Assembly: GCA_002989075.1 (NCBI GenBank) | Contig: PSQN01000005.1 | Coordinates: 1,178,001-1,242,000, forward strand | Length of the DNA: 64,000 bases | Origin: Arthonia radiata | Lineage: Eukaryota > Ascomycota > Arthoniomycetes > Arthoniales > Arthoniaceae | Direction of reading: 5' to 3' | Shown here: piece after piece, positions 44,459-59,000 of the stretch | How positions within the stretch are numbered: the first letter of the stretch is position 1 | How the letters are laid out: every line of letters starts with the position of its first letter | Notes under the pieces: generated by a model | Told to the model about the DNA's origin: nothing | Seen by the model: the letters and a program-made list of their open reading frames with translations, nothing else | The model's database searches: none | Translations under genes and position numbers: made by a program

Positions 44459-44930
44459 TGTAACGCCGGTCGCTGGGAGAACCGAACTAAGGCTCACTTG
44501 CCTTGTGTGCTTGTCGACCTTGGTAGTAGGTGTCTCGTGTGCTAGAGACTAAAAGATAGGAGAGGCGAGACAGATTACAGAGAGTAAGAGGGGCTTAACT
44601 AAGATAGATAGAAGATAAAGTACGTTACCTAAATAGAGTTAAGGAACTTATATTTAGATGTTAAGTTAATAGACTAAAGTCTATCTAAAGGTTGGCTATT
44701 AGTCTGGCTATATAGTCTAAGGTACATAGAGGAAGTTCCTTTGTGTTCGCTAACCCGACAATGCTTATATCGGGTTTGTAAGGAATATAGGCCTTTATAG
44801 CCGTCTTGTCCGATAATACCTACGGCGGGTTTATAGGCTTAGTCGAGAATAGTGCTGGTAGGGCTAAAATAACTGGCGGTGGTTAATGCTTAGGTATGCG
44901 CTAAGCCGTTTAGAGCTGGTACCCGTAACA
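44459..44930 (-). repeat. Left LTR of element A
   Basis: 472 bp, from TGTAACGCCGG to CCCGTAACA, so it keeps a TG...CA outline. It is markedly less mutated than the partner at 51139-51610. Confidence 0.93.
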
Positions 44931-47900
44931 CAATCCTTCCTCTTCTAGTTAAATTGTTCTTAATTGACTCTTAGCCTTTTAAATATCTATAAGTTGCGCC
45001 TCGTTCCTTCTTTTTGTAACTAATCTATAAGTCGCTATACCTCGTATAAAGTCCGTTGCTGCGGGTCCTAATAAAAAGTATAGCTAATACCTATTAATTA
45101 AAGCCTGCGGTATTAAAATGCCTTCTTGTTTTAGATGTACGTCGACTAAGGAAAGATATATAGTTTAGTTTAGGAAGGCGACGTGTTTGGTATGTACTTG
45201 GGATAGAAAGAGTTATAATTTATGAGTGTTAATAGCAGATAGTATACCTTTTTAGTGTCCTTTTGTAGTAACTAGAACTAACTTAATTGCAGCGCGTTTA
45301 GTTTATTCTCAATATTCCTCTTAGTCGGCTACCCTTTAGCGCGCAAAGAGCCAATTGCGTGCGTTAAAGGCTCAGGTAGCAGCGTTGATTGCAGCTGTGT
45401 AGCGTAACCGATCTAAGGTCCAGAAGTTAAAAGAGAAGGTTAAAAAGACTTGTACGCGGATAGTAGCGAAGTTAGCTCGGAATAAGTTATTGAAGCAAAA
45501 AGAGTTTGCTACGTTGATAACTAGTAGTAATATATTTAAGTGTCCGAGTAGATTATCCGTTAACTTTCGGAGTAACCCCTATCCGGTGTTAGATAGTAGT
45601 TCTATAATATAGTAGGCTAGTTTGTTTAAGGGTAATCTAGGTGCCGACGAGGTATACTAGATAGTAAATTAGAGTGTTAGTGCTACTACGACTAACTAAT
45701 ATTCTAGTCTCAATATTGTTAAATAGTGTCTTTATAGTTAGTTAGGTTTCGTTTCGGTTTCCATTAATTTTTATATTCGGAATATTCTTTCTACTTTATA
45801 AGATACTATCGTTTGCCTCGGTATTGTCTATAAGCTCGGATCGTTTCGACCTTATACTCGGGTTCTTAATTGTTAGAAAGGATTTCTAGGTTAGGTTGTT
45901 CTGCTTCTCGAAAGTAGGCTAGTTTTAATAGCGCTATATAGAATATAGGATATATTCTTATTGTCTTTAGAAGTTTAAGTTTAAATATTACGGATCCTAA
46001 TTACTGTAAGATTTTAAACGGTCTTGTCTTAATATAGTCAAGTTTTTTGCTTAGTCTAATAGTTTTTAAGTTTCTTATAAGCAAGTAAGCTCTTCCCCCT
46101 TCTTTTATGCTTGTGTTCGGGGTTGTTCTTGCCTTATTATATTACTTTCTTGTTTGTTCGTTAATAAACTCGCTATTAGACTTTAACTGCTAGTGTAGGT
46201 GTTTTATGTTCGTAGCTATTTGTATAGCTGATTCGTTCTCTATAGTATTTTGTAGCTGTCTTCCCTAAAGAGGGTAATAGCTATATAAGGCGTAGAACGG
46301 AGTTATCTTGGTTGTATCGTTCTTTATATCGTTGTACGCTGCTTGCGCTACTAATAGTAACTATACCTAGTCGTTCTGCTGGTAGTTAATGTATGCCTAA
46401 AGATACTGTTCTAGTGTTTAATTTGTCTGCTCTATCTGTCCGTCTGTTTGTAGATAAAACGACGTTAACATCTTTTGTTTTGTCTCTAGCTGTTGCATCA
46501 GGGATGTCCAAAATCGTAAGACAAATTTCCGGTCTCTGTCCGAGATAATTCTTTGTGGTTGACTATAATTTGCCAGAATAATCCGAAGGAAGGTATATAC
46601 TAACTATTCTAAGTTGCTAGCTTCCTTGTAAGGTACGAAGTACGCGTACTTTGTTAGTTTGTCGTATATAACTAAGATAGCGTTGTAAGCTACTCCTATA
46701 AGTAGATCCTTAGAGGTTAGTAACTTAGTAATAAAGTCTAGTAAGACTGTATGCTATAGTCTCTCGGATGTCTCTAGTAGTTATAGTTTACCGTATAATA
46801 AATGCCTCGGGTGCTTAGTTCTTGCGTATATATCGTATTCTCGGATATAATTCTTAACGTAGTGTCGAATTCTCGGAATGTAGTAGGTTCGTATAATCTT
46901 TTTAATAGTGTTGTCGATGCCCTTGTGTCCCTTTGTTGGGTTATTGTAAAAGTTACTAATAATGTGTCGGATTAGATTCCTCGGAACGTAGATCTTGCCT
47001 TAAAATTTGTAATAGCCCTTGCTGTTTTTAGTTAGTCCTAGGTATCGCCTCTCGTTTTCCTAGTAAGTTTCAGAATCGTTCAGGATGTCTAGGATTCGGC
47101 TGTTCGGTTCGATAATAAACTCTGTTGTTATAGCCAATTGATTGTATCTAATCTCATTATTGTATTCTCGGAATATCGCATACTCGACGTGTTTCTTGTT
47201 ATCGAGATAATTAAGTCGTCGGCTTAGAGCGTTAGCTCTATCGTTCTCGGAACCCTTCTTGTAGGTAATAATAAAGTCGTATAGAGCTATAGTTTCTAAC
47301 TATCTAACTTATCTGCGGTTAAGTTTCTTTGTTGTCGTAAAATAAGTTAGATTCTTGTAGTCTATATATACTATAATCGTATAGTTAGCTCCTTCTAGGT
47401 AAGCTCGCTATATCTCGAATGCTACTATAATAGCTAAAAGCTCTTTATCGTAAATATCGTAGTTCTGTTCTGTAGATAACATTTTTCTTAAGTAGAAAGC
47501 TACTGGTCTAAGCTTTCCTTCCTTGTTGTTTTAACTTATACATACTCTAATTATATAGTCTAACGCGTCTGTTTCTATAGTAATCGGTAGGTTAGAGTTA
47601 AATATTGCTAGTACGGGCCCAATCTTAAAAGCTTCCTTAAGCTCTTTAAATACTAATTGTTCTTTCTGCGTCTAGAAAAATCCTATCGATTATTTTGTCT
47701 GTTGAGACAGCGGTGCTGTAATTCGGCTAAAATTGGATATCTACCGCCTGTAGTAGTTAGCAAAACTAAGAAACTGTTGCAGTTGTTTTATATTCTTTAG
47801 TATAGGCTAGATTAGAACGAATTAGATCTTTAAATCTTTTATTTAGAGACTGTGCTCGGTAATTATAAATCTAAGAAATTCGACAGATTGTTGGTGAAAC

Positions 47901-50900
47901 TGGGTTTTCTCGATATTAATTCGTAAATCGGCACGCGCCAATCTTTTTAATACCTTCTTAATATATTCCTTATATTCTTCTAGTATACGGCTATATACTA
48001 GGATATTGTCTAGATAAGTAGTTATAAATATGTCTAGGTAGTTACTAAATATATTGTTAATTAGTTTCTAAAATAATGCTAGTGCGTTTATTAGTCTAAA
48101 GGGCATAATATAATACTTAAAAAGTCTGTATCTAGTACGGAAGGCTGTTTTCTATTCTTCGCCTTCTTTTATATAGATTAGGTTGTAAGCTCCTTATAGG
48201 TTAAACTTAGTAAACTATTGCGCGTTATACAATCGGTCTGTTATTTCGTCGATACGTAGCAAAGAATATTGATTTTTAATAGTTACCCTGTTTAGCTGCC
48301 TATAATCTATATAGAGTCGTAGTTTGCTATTCTTCTTTAGTACGAAGAGTATTAGGTATCCGGCTAGTAATGTTAATTTCCGGATAAATCCTTTCTTAAG
48401 ATTTTCGTTAAGATAGTCGCGGAGTGCTTAATTTTCTGCTTCTAATAGAAAGTATATTAGACCGAATATTGGCGTTTTACCTTCTTGTAAAGGTATTGTA
48501 TAATCCTACGGTTTATATTCTAGGAGAGCTAAGTCCGGCTTAGCTTCTTTAAATAGATATCGGAATTAATTGTATTCCTCGGGTATCTTAGTAATCGACT
48601 GAGTACTTGTTATCGTATAGAATCGTTGGCGTGCAGTCGTCTCTTGTTTATACTTGCGTGTAGTTAGCTATAGACGAGATACTGCGTTAAACTTCTCTTA
48701 TAGAATGTCTAAATATCGAAGTATAGTAGTGCTAACCCGCGTAAGTTCTTTATCGCGCTTCTTATCCTTACTACTAAAAATAGCTTGTAGGATATTCGTT
48801 CCGTAGAACGACTCTTATTTAGAGTGCTTGTATCTAGTAAAGAGAAGCTTCTTAGTTCTCTAATCTACTTTTAGATTATATTGTTGTAACTAGAGTATAC
48901 CTAGTACGGCGTAGTACTAGTTAATATCTACGATATTATAGGTAATTTCTTCCTAATAGTTTTTAATTATTATACCTATTGGCGAAGTCTTGTAGTTGAC
49001 TCTTTCCTCTATCCCTTAAAATTTGGACAGTACGTAGAGTAATTCCTTCTTTCGTATTTATATCTAGCACTCCTTAACGCAGCGTATTAAGATAAAGTTG
49101 CCTATTGCGTCTAAATCGATTATAATTTTAATGTTTCTATAGTTTATTGTTGCCCGAGTATGTAGGTATGTTCTATAAGCAGCCGAGCTCGCGTAGAGCT
49201 AGACTCTTAGAGGGTCTAACTATTGGACAGGCCGGTACTACTGCTCTCGAAGCAGTCGGCCTAGTCTTTTCTCTGTTAATTGTATACGTTCTAGAGTATT
49301 TTAGGTACCGGAACCTATTGTCGATTAATTTACTATAAGAATTCCTGTATAAAGTGTCTTAGTACTGCTTTTATTATAACGTCTGGTTTATTATTTACGA
49401 TTCCTGCTTTAATTATACAACTGTCGCTGGTTAAAACTCGTCGTATCTATAAGTTATATATTGTTAGTCGAAGATATTAGTACTAACTATACAATTCTAG
49501 ACTTCTAATAAGGTAGTCTACTAGTCGTCGTAGGCGTAAGTAAATATATCCCGGAATATTGTTAATATCTCTATTAGCGCTTAACTTTCTATTGTAGAAG
49601 GCCAACTAACAAAGTCTCTATATTATTTCTTTCCAACGGATTGGGGTTTACTCTTTCTAATTAGTATTGTCCTCGAGCAAGGATTCTATACCATTAGAAT
49701 CTATATTTTTGTCTTTAAGTCGTTGTCTTACCTATAACGTATCGTAGCTGCTGTCTTGCTTAGCCTCTACGGTCTATTTTTCCTTAAATTCCCCTTAAGT
49801 TTCTAGGTAAGGCGACCTAGACCGTCTTCGGGTAAGACCTAGTTTTTGTATCGAACCTTGTTTCGGAGATATCGGTTTCCTCGGCTACCATTCTAACCCC
49901 AATTTATTAGATTTATAAGTCGTACAATCGTTATTGTAGCACATAGTCTAGAATAGTGTTTCGTGTAGTGTAACGGTATCTCGTACCTACTGCCTTAGAA
50001 TAGTGCGGTTAATATTGTTTCAGTTCTATAGGTTTTGTTGTTCCTGTTTTATTTATCGTTCCTTTGTTTCTTCCTATAACTCAATGTCTGTGTCCCAGTT
50101 CTTATATAAGTTAAACAGATTCTATTTATTGTACTTTTCGTTAGAAGTAACCTAGTGAATGTCCTTCTGTGCCTAAATAGTTATATTAAAATATTATTGT
50201 AGAAAACAGGGTTTCTAGAATCGATTGTTGTATCCGTTTCTGCTAGTACTGTTAAACTGTTATTTCTTAAAACGGCATTCTTTAACTTAATGCCCTAGTT
50301 TTCCGTAATACAAGCATAGCTTGTTCTTTATTCTGTGTTCTCGTTTCTAGTTGTTTAGTTTCCTATAGAGCTTCGTAAAGTCTAATTCTATTGAATCACC
50401 CCGGTCTTATTGTAAGTTGTGCTTACTCCGAGTCTAGGCAAACTTACCTAAGTTAGTTCCTTTCTTCTCTAACTATCGTTTAAAGTTGCTATCGTCGATC
50501 TTCTTGGCTCGTTCTATAAACTTCTCTAGTTTAGTAAACTTTTCTCTACGAATATAGATAATTTCCTTAATATAGTCCTTCAAGCCTTTATAAAAGGCGT
50601 CTACCAGGGGTCCTTTATCCTATCTAGTTTAGTTAGCATACTACAGAAACTTAGCGGCGTATCGGCTGGCTGGTCTTATTTAACGGAGTGTCTTAAGTTT
50701 ACGTACGGCAGTACGTTTAGAATCTGTATCCCTGTACACTTATCGAAGCTTTTGCTAAAACGCAGCGAAGCTAGAGAAGAGCTCGTTAGTCTCTTCTTAT
50801 CGTTTGTTAGATACCTTATAGAGGTAGTCTTTAAAATAGAAGTTAAACTATTTGTATGCCTCGCTATTTATATAGGATGCAGCAAATAAAACTATAGTAC

Positions 50901-51138
50901 TGTTATTCGGGAACTAATTCTTATAAGTCTTAAAGTATATAGCCAAGCGTATTAGAAATAAAGTAAGTTTAGAATATTTATTAGAGAAGCTTTTACCTAT
51001 CTTAGTATTAACGTTTAATATCTTACCTGTAGCGGCTATTTTACCAGCCAGCCTATTTATAGCGTCGCGGCTGTTAGGTACTAAAGTAGTAAATATAATT
51101 AATCTACTTTCTCTACTTTCGTAGCGAGTCTATTAAAG

Positions 51139-51610
51139 TATAACGCCGGTCGCTGAGAGAACTAAACTAAGGCTTACTTACCTTATATACTTATCGACCT
51201 TAGTAGTAGGTGTCTTGTGTACTAGAGACTAAAAGGTAGGAGAGGCGAGATAGATTATAGAGGATAAGAGAGGCTTAACTAAGATAAATAGAAGGTAAAG
51301 TACGTTATCTAAATAAGATTAAGAAACTTATATTTAAATATTAAGTTAATAGACTAAAGTTTATCTAAAGGTTGGCTATTAGTTTAGCTATATAGTCTAA
51401 GGTATATAGAAAAAGTTCCTTTGTGTTTATTAACCTAACAATGTCTATATCGGGTTTATAGAGAATATAGGCCTTTATAGCTGTCTTGTTCGATAATGCC
51501 TACGGCGGGTATATAGGCTTAGTCGGAAATAGTACTGGTAGGGCTAAGATAACTGGCGGTAGTTAATGCTTGGGTGTGCGCTAGGCCGTCTAAGGCTGAT
51601 GCCCGTAACA
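51139..51610 (-). repeat. Right LTR of element A
   Basis: 472 bp, aligned without length change to the left LTR. Visible differences are nearly all transitions of the RIP type. Confidence 0.93.
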
Positions 51611-51615
51611 AGTAA

Positions 51616-53063
51616 ATAACCTTTCCTTTAGTAAATTTAGTTATATTATATACTTTTTATTATAAAAACTAGATATAGAAAGAAAGTACGTTATAGTAAG
51701 CTAAATAATATAAGTTTTATATTTATATACCTTTAGAGTAGCTAATAAGGATACTTTATTATCCTTAGTATATAGCTACCTTTACTATTCTCTTAATTAT
51801 TGTATACCTTTAGATAGCTAATTCTAACTATTCTTCTTAATAATTAATATATCTATAACGTTACTAGTAAGGTTTATAGCCTACTATAATTAAGTATATA
51901 TTATACTACTTATATAAGGAGACTTACTAGGCTGTACTTTATACCTTAAGATTAATAAAACTAAGAAGAATGAATAATTAAGTTAGTTTTAGCTACTATA
52001 TTTATTAGGCTTAGTACTTTATCTTAAGTATAAGAGTATAAGAATAGTAAGTCTTATTTAAAGCTAGTAAATTTATTAAAAGTCTCTACTAACTCTATAA
52101 TCTACGCTATAAGATCTATTTCTTCTTTTACTACTACTAGGAGTATAGCTTATAGCTAATTACTAGAAAAATATCTCTAATTTCTAGTATATTCTTACTA
52201 CTATTAATCTTATTCTCCTTACTATTACTAGCTTTAATTACTACTACTATTCTCTTTTCCTTATATTTATTAATAGTATTAGTATTAGCTATTAATTTAT
52301 CTACTATCTCCCGATTAGACTTAATATTAGACAACCTAGTAGATAACATAATAATTAGCTCTATATCTATAGAAGGATTCTATATATACTACTACTATAC
52401 TATATATATATAAGAAGATACTAAGACTCTAGTAATAGTATATACTTATACTTAGTTTATAGTAACTTCTCTAATAAAGAAAGCTAGTCTTTTAGAGTTA
52501 ATAGCTAAGTTAACTTAGCTTAGTATAATAAGAATGTAATTAGCTTATATTCCTTCTTATATATCTATCTACGTTAGTAGACCGTAATTAGGATAGAAAC
52601 TATACTTATATCTTTAGTAGGTACCTTCTCTATAAGCTTTTTTTTTACCTTTACTACCTTCTTCTACTTAATAGCCTTCTATACCGCTATTTGCTTTTCT
52701 ATCTTAGCTATTTACTCTATAGTTAGCTAGTTTTTTTCTAGAATATTACCCTTTTTAACTAATATTAGTACTAATCTCTCTACCTTCTTTATCTTTTTAT
52801 CTAGCTTAGCTAAAGAGCTCCTACTAAATATATTATTAAATAGATATAGGTCTTTAAGGAAGTAAAGGATAATAGAGTAAATAGTAGCCTTACTTTAAGG
52901 CTACCTCTATAGTATAAATAGACCTAGCTACTATAATAGTATAGTATCTTTCTATATTAATATAGTGGTACCTAGTAGGAGGGTTAGGCCTATACTACTA
53001 TACTACTAACCTAGTACTAACTTAGAAGGCTACTTTATAAGGAAATAAGTATAGTAGTCTAAG
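51616..53063. other. AT-rich relic sequence between elements
   Basis: About 1.45 kb of heavily AT-converted DNA. A 70-codon minus-strand frame (52137-52349) is Lys/Asn/Ile-rich and shows no domain; probably chance in low-complexity DNA. Origin unknown. Confidence 0.5.
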
Positions 53064-56000
53064 TGTAATATATAATCGTCTCGATAGCGAATTGAGACAA
53101 AATATTGCCTATTTAGGAAGGCTGCGATCCTAAGAGAATATCTTCTGTCTAGTAGACGCATCCCTTCCTTTTCTCCTCAATAATTAGCTTAAATACTAGT
53201 AGGACCTATTTAGGCCCTTTTTGCTACCTAACTGCTCTCTGTCCTATATTTAGATTATATTCTAATTATTCTAAACCTATAAGGAGGGCGGCCGGCAGTT
53301 AGGTACCTTATCGACGTTGCTTAGGGGTTAACTCGATATAACTAAGTATAGCCGAGACTCTGTGTATACGTTATAATAAATAATATTAAAATTAATTAAT
53401 AGCCGGTACCAACAAGTACCGTATTTAAAGAGAATAAGTAAGAAACTAAGTATGAAACGGTAGTTGCTTTATATCCGCTATACAAGCAAAATACAGAGCG
53501 TAGCAAAATATAGCTAATACTAAAGAAGACTAGAACCCTTATATAGAATCTAGCGACAATAATAAGCAAGAGAGCTTATAAGCCGGTAAACAGACGCTAA
53601 GTAGATTGCAAACTAGAGAGAACAATAGTCTAAACTAAAATAATAATAACAACAAAGGGGCCTACTAAGGCTCTAACCGCAAAGAATTTCTCTTTAGCGC
53701 CTCCTTAAGCGTTAAGATACGAAAGCTGAGACAAGAACTACTAGTATAGCAGTAGCAGTATACTATTAAGAAGCTTAAGCTTAAAAAGTAAATACTTAAA
53801 GTTAAGCTCTAGTTTATCTATAATTTAGAGGCTAATAGTAAGCGGCTACAGAACGATTTAAGCCTTTAAAGCTAGATTAATAAGCTTCTTAAGAAAGAGA
53901 CGTTTAAGCTTAAGAAAGCTATAAACTCTATAGATACTCGATAAACTTAAACTATTAAATAAAGATTTTAGATAGCTAATATATTAGATCTCAATAACGT
54001 TTATATTATTATTTAGTATGTCTAGAGACTTTCTAGAGACCTAGCGGATAGATAGTAAACTTATACTAAAGAGAATAAAGAGAAGACGTTACTCTATATA
54101 TAAGCGTACTTTAAAGAATAGGTAATAAAATATATTATTAACTTAGCTATAGCTATTATAGCTAATATAGAAAAGTTCTTTATATTGATATAAAGTTTAA
54201 TATAGAAGCTTAAAGACTTTCTAAGCTTTCTATAGAATAAAGAAACTAAGTTGCTAGATAGTAAGATACCGGATCTAAATTAGACTGTATTTTACTATAT
54301 ACGCTTATCTTTATAGATTAAGGTAAAGCTAATTAAGTAAAGTCTCTTAAAGAACCTACTTAAAGATATAAACAAGCTTCTAAAGAAAGTTTATTAATAT
54401 ATAAATATTAATTGTAGTATATTGCAGAACGCCTGTAACACTAATATAAACTAAGATCGCTCCGATAGTAGATCGAATATAAACTGTAGCGGTTATAACG
54501 CTAGAGTATCTCTATAGAGGTCGAGCCGCGGACGAGACGGTTTATACTAAGAAAAAGGCAACTTACCGGTCTAATAAAGAGACAATAGCTCTGCTATGTA
54601 GAGGTAACTAAGGTTAATATATAGTAAGGCAAATATTATCTACTTTATATACAATTAGAAAGGGTATTATACTATTAAATGTACTATACCTTAAACTAGT
54701 GTTAATTTAACGCTAGTTAGGCGGAGAAATAATAGGCCTCGAGAGTAAGTCTTACGTCTCTAAAGCTTAGGACTGTCGATTAACGGTAAGGATAAATTAA
54801 AGTCTCGGTACAGCTAGATAGGTTGCTACAAGAGGTTCTTACGCTAGTAGATTTCAGTATAGAGATTAACCTTATTAATTATCGTATTGTACTTAAAAGA
54901 GGATAGTAAAAATTGTATAGAGTAAAGCTTCTGTATACTAAGTTTCTTAATAAAAATAAGCTGTAGCTTTATAGCGCGTATAATATAAATATAACTGTAA
55001 GAAACGTATATAGAGAGAAACAGTATTGCTAACTCTACCTATATTCGGCTAACTTTATAGAATATAGCCTCGTCTTAGGATACTTATAACTCAAGTAAGT
55101 TGAGCCCTAAATTAGCTGAAGGATAAAAACAATTACTTAGAAAAACCTCTCTACGCCTAAAGAATAGATAGCAGGAGCTAAATCTATTAAGATTGTTAGT
55201 AAAGACATAATTTTAGTATATTTATAAAGAGATAAATAGTACTACTCTACAATTCTATAGATAGGAGCAAATAAACGTTATAAGTATTAAATAGCGGTCT
55301 TATTAGACGTTAGTTCGCCGCTAGACCGAACTTTAAATAGCGAGCCTAAGAAAGTAGAGAAGTAAGATAAGCTTTCTCCTTAGTACACTAAATATAAAGA
55401 TATTTTTTCTAAAGAACTATTAAGTAAGCTTACGCCGCTTAGTAAGTATACTTATAAGATTGAGCTTAAGGATAGTATAGAACCTCTGTATAAGCTAATC
55501 TATCCTGTATTGTAGAATAAGCTAAAGACACTCTAAAAGTACCTAGATACTATAATTAAGAAAAAGTAGATACAATCCTCTATTAGTCTGGCGAATGCCC
55601 CGGTCCTATTTATATCTAAATTAGATAGATTATTGAGACTATATATTAACTACCGCGGTTTAAATAATATAACTATAAAAAATTGCTATATATTGCCGCT
55701 AGTATTTAAGATTCTTAATTGTCTATAAGGCTTAAAGGTATTTACAAGGCTTAATCTTTGTGATATCTATTACTGTATCTATATTTATAGAGAAGATAAG
55801 TAAAAGACAGCGTTTTGTACCCAATACAGGCACTATAAATACCTAGTAATATCTTTTAGACTAGTAAACGCCCCTGCTACGTTCTAGGTATATATCTATA
55901 AAGCTATAGGTAATCTTATTGATACCGTATATATTGTTTATATAGACAATATCTTAATTTTCTCTAAAGACAAGAAAAGCCATAAAGGCTATATTAAAGA

Positions 56001-59000
56001 AGTCCTATAAAGGCTCTATAAATAGGGTTTATTTATAAAGCTGTTTAAGTGTTAATTTTATACTATTAAGGTTTCTTTCCTAGAGTTTACTGTAAAAGTC
56101 GATAGTGTCAAAATAAACTTAAAAAGGGTATAGACTATAGCTGAATAGCTAGTCTCTACTATCGTAAAGCAGATCCTGTCCTTCCTGGGATTTGTAAACT
56201 TTTACTAGCGATTTATCTATAGATTTAGCTGCATTATAGCGTCAATAAATATACTAACAAAAGACATTAAGTTTGTCTAGAGCAAAGCCTAATAAAAAGC
56301 TTTTAAAGCGCTAAAGCAAGCCTTTATAAATATACTAGTGTTAACGTACTTTAATTTGATACTATTAATTATTTTAATAACTAACGTATTAGACTTTATA
56401 ATAGTAGATATCTTACTTTAGTTTAGAGGAGATAGCCGATTAATATTGCCGTTAAATATTAACTTAGGCTTATCTATACTAAATATAGCGGACACTACTC
56501 GGACTAGTATCGATAATAAGATAGACACATATCTACATCTAGTAGCGTTCTTTTGTTGGAAATTAACCAACTAGCTGGTTAGCCGAAACCCTTAGGGACC
56601 TGGAGTATTGAACAGGTCCTACCAGCTATTCTAGTCTAGAATAGAACAAACCTTTTACCTAAAGGATTGGGCCTAGTAGCCCGGGCTTAGGACAAAAAGG
56701 AGCATTATACGACCCGTTCTAAACAGCTGGCCCGTAGTCTAAGACAACACAGAATAGACTAAGACTAATAGTTTTAAATAGACAGAATTACCGTCTTATG
56801 CGGTAAGTTACGGGTTATCTAGTCTCTATTAAAAGAACAGATATTTAGTAAGTTCTATACAGGCCGCTAGACTTAGATATATAAGCTAGAATCTCTTTAG
56901 AGAATTTTAGCTAACAAGACAGACAATATAATAACAGCTTCTCCTTGCTATTAAGTATTGTACCTATATTAAGCCTAAGTATTGCATTAGTCTCAAGCTA
57001 GTCTCGTCTTTCTACTCTTTGTAGTAGTATTCTTCTTCTTTTCTGTACCTTTTTAATATCTTTTTAAAGAAATTTATAGACACTAAGCTAAGATATAATA
57101 CCTATAATAAAGAGCTTATAGCAATATAGACTAGCTTTAAGTACTAGCGCTATTACCTTATTAGTGTATAGTACTTAGTAAGGATTGTAATAGATTACAA
57201 TAATCTATAGTAATTATATTAATAAAAGTATTGTCTTGCCGATAGACGCGCTAGATAGAAGACCTGTTAGTATTTAACTTTAAAATACTATACTATACGA
57301 GTAGTAAGAACTTAGTAGACACGCTATTACACTATTTAGATTATAAGAACCTATATAGGGTAAAAAAAGATAACGCTAATAAAATATTATCGAGCCTATA
57401 GTAGAAGCTTAAGAGAGGTACTACTTTACTTAGTACCAGAAAGAAGCCCTCTAACTTAAAAGAAGGTATAATTACTATCTTAATTATATTACTTAAAGAT
57501 TAGTTTAAACACTATTAGCGGTTTAGCTACTAATCTAAAATTCTGAACGCAACTATAGCCTAAGTTGGGAGTAAATTAGAGTTAAATATAGATCTTATAT
57601 AGAATATCTAGGAGCAAGAAATATATCTGTCTTTCTTTACTAATATAGAGCCTTTTTTAGTAGCTCTCGTATTACGAGTTTAGGTAGTTATAGCTACTAC
57701 TCTTAAAATAGCTTATAATAATACTTCTTAAGGTCTTATAGCCTTAATTCTAAAAGTCTAATAAGGGAACGCTTTTATAAAGTAGAAAGTATTGGATTTA
57801 AAATTATTAGCTAAAACTAAAGGTTAATATAGCAATAAAACGGCAGCGAATCGCTATTAAGCTAGTATAAGAAAGCGCTATACGAGTCGAATCGACTTAG
57901 ATACTCTAATAGAGCCTAACTTAAACTCTAAGTCGTTAAAGTATATAAAATAGTTAGTTAATAGCTATAGGTTATTACGCTAAGATAATAAAATTTAGAT
58001 ACTAGAATACTCTATATTAAAGCTAGAAGTTTTAAGCTAGAATTATAATAATAAGCTTATTAGTTACTTTAAGGTTAAAAAGATTCTAGAGATTTTAAGA
58101 CGTAAATATATATAGAAGAATATAGCAATATATATTAAGAACTTTATTACTAAATATAACGTATATTAGCGTACTACTATAAAAAGATATAAGCTATATA
58201 GTAAAATAGCAGCAATATTGGTTTCGATTGGCCTCTTTAAAGATCTGTCTTTAAACTTTGTTATTAAATTGCTAATAGTACGCTTAAAGAACAGAGATAT
58301 TGCTAATTTAATTCTTATAATTGTTAACCGCTTCTTAAAGTTTGTAAGCTATATTTTAGTTAGAGAGACTATAAATACTATAGAGCTAATAGAAGTGCTT
58401 TACAAGCACTAGGCAAAAACATTAGGATTCCTAAGAAGCCTCTTATTTGATAGAGGATCTATATTTACTAGCTTATATTAGAGCACCTTCTGCTAATATT
58501 TAATTGTAAAACAAAGGTTAAGTACAGCGTTTTACCCTTAGACTAATAGTTAAACTAAGCGTTAAAACTAGAAGCTTAAAAACTATCTATATATCTATAT
58601 CTCTTAGAATTAAGTTAATTAGTATAAGTATCTAAAAGAAGCTACTTTTGTATATAACTTAAAAGTTTATTTATTAATAAAGATATTGCTAATTAAATAT
58701 ACGTTTAGTTGTATTATAGATATACTAAACGGCGTACCGCCGCTAAATCGGTACCGCACTATAGTTAAGCTAAACAACCTTTCTATCGGTAAGGATACCT
58801 TTTGTTAAGAGAAAAGGTAGCTTAAGCTAGAATACCCTATAGTAGTTAAGTATATAGAAGAATACCTTCTCCGCTAATAAGAAATAAAGTAGTAGCTAGA
58901 AAAAGCTTAGTGTCTATAAATAAAATATTATAATACTAAGTATACACTAAAATACTATATAGTAGGTAATTTAGTACTACTATTATTAAAGAATCTTAAA

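Larger units (their letters stand above)
44459..51610 (-). mobile_element. Whole-length Gypsy/chromovirus-like LTR retrotransposon fossil (element A)
   Basis: Flanked by 472-bp direct repeats and by a 5-bp target duplication AGTAA (44454-44458 and 51611-51615). On the minus strand the order is gag-like part with a zinc-knuckle remnant near 50.3 kb, reverse transcriptase around 48.0-48.4 kb, RNase H near 47.4 kb and integrase around 46.4-47.0 kb: the Gypsy (Metaviridae) order. It is structurally complete but heavily broken, with many tens of changes spread throughout, mostly C:G to T:A, as expected of RIP. The same family recurs at the right edge of the window in the opposite orientation. Confidence 0.92.

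Noticed and set aside
52137-52349. 70-codon minus-strand frame in AT-rich DNA
   Set aside because: Lys/Asn/Ile-rich composition expected from AT-converted DNA; no domain.
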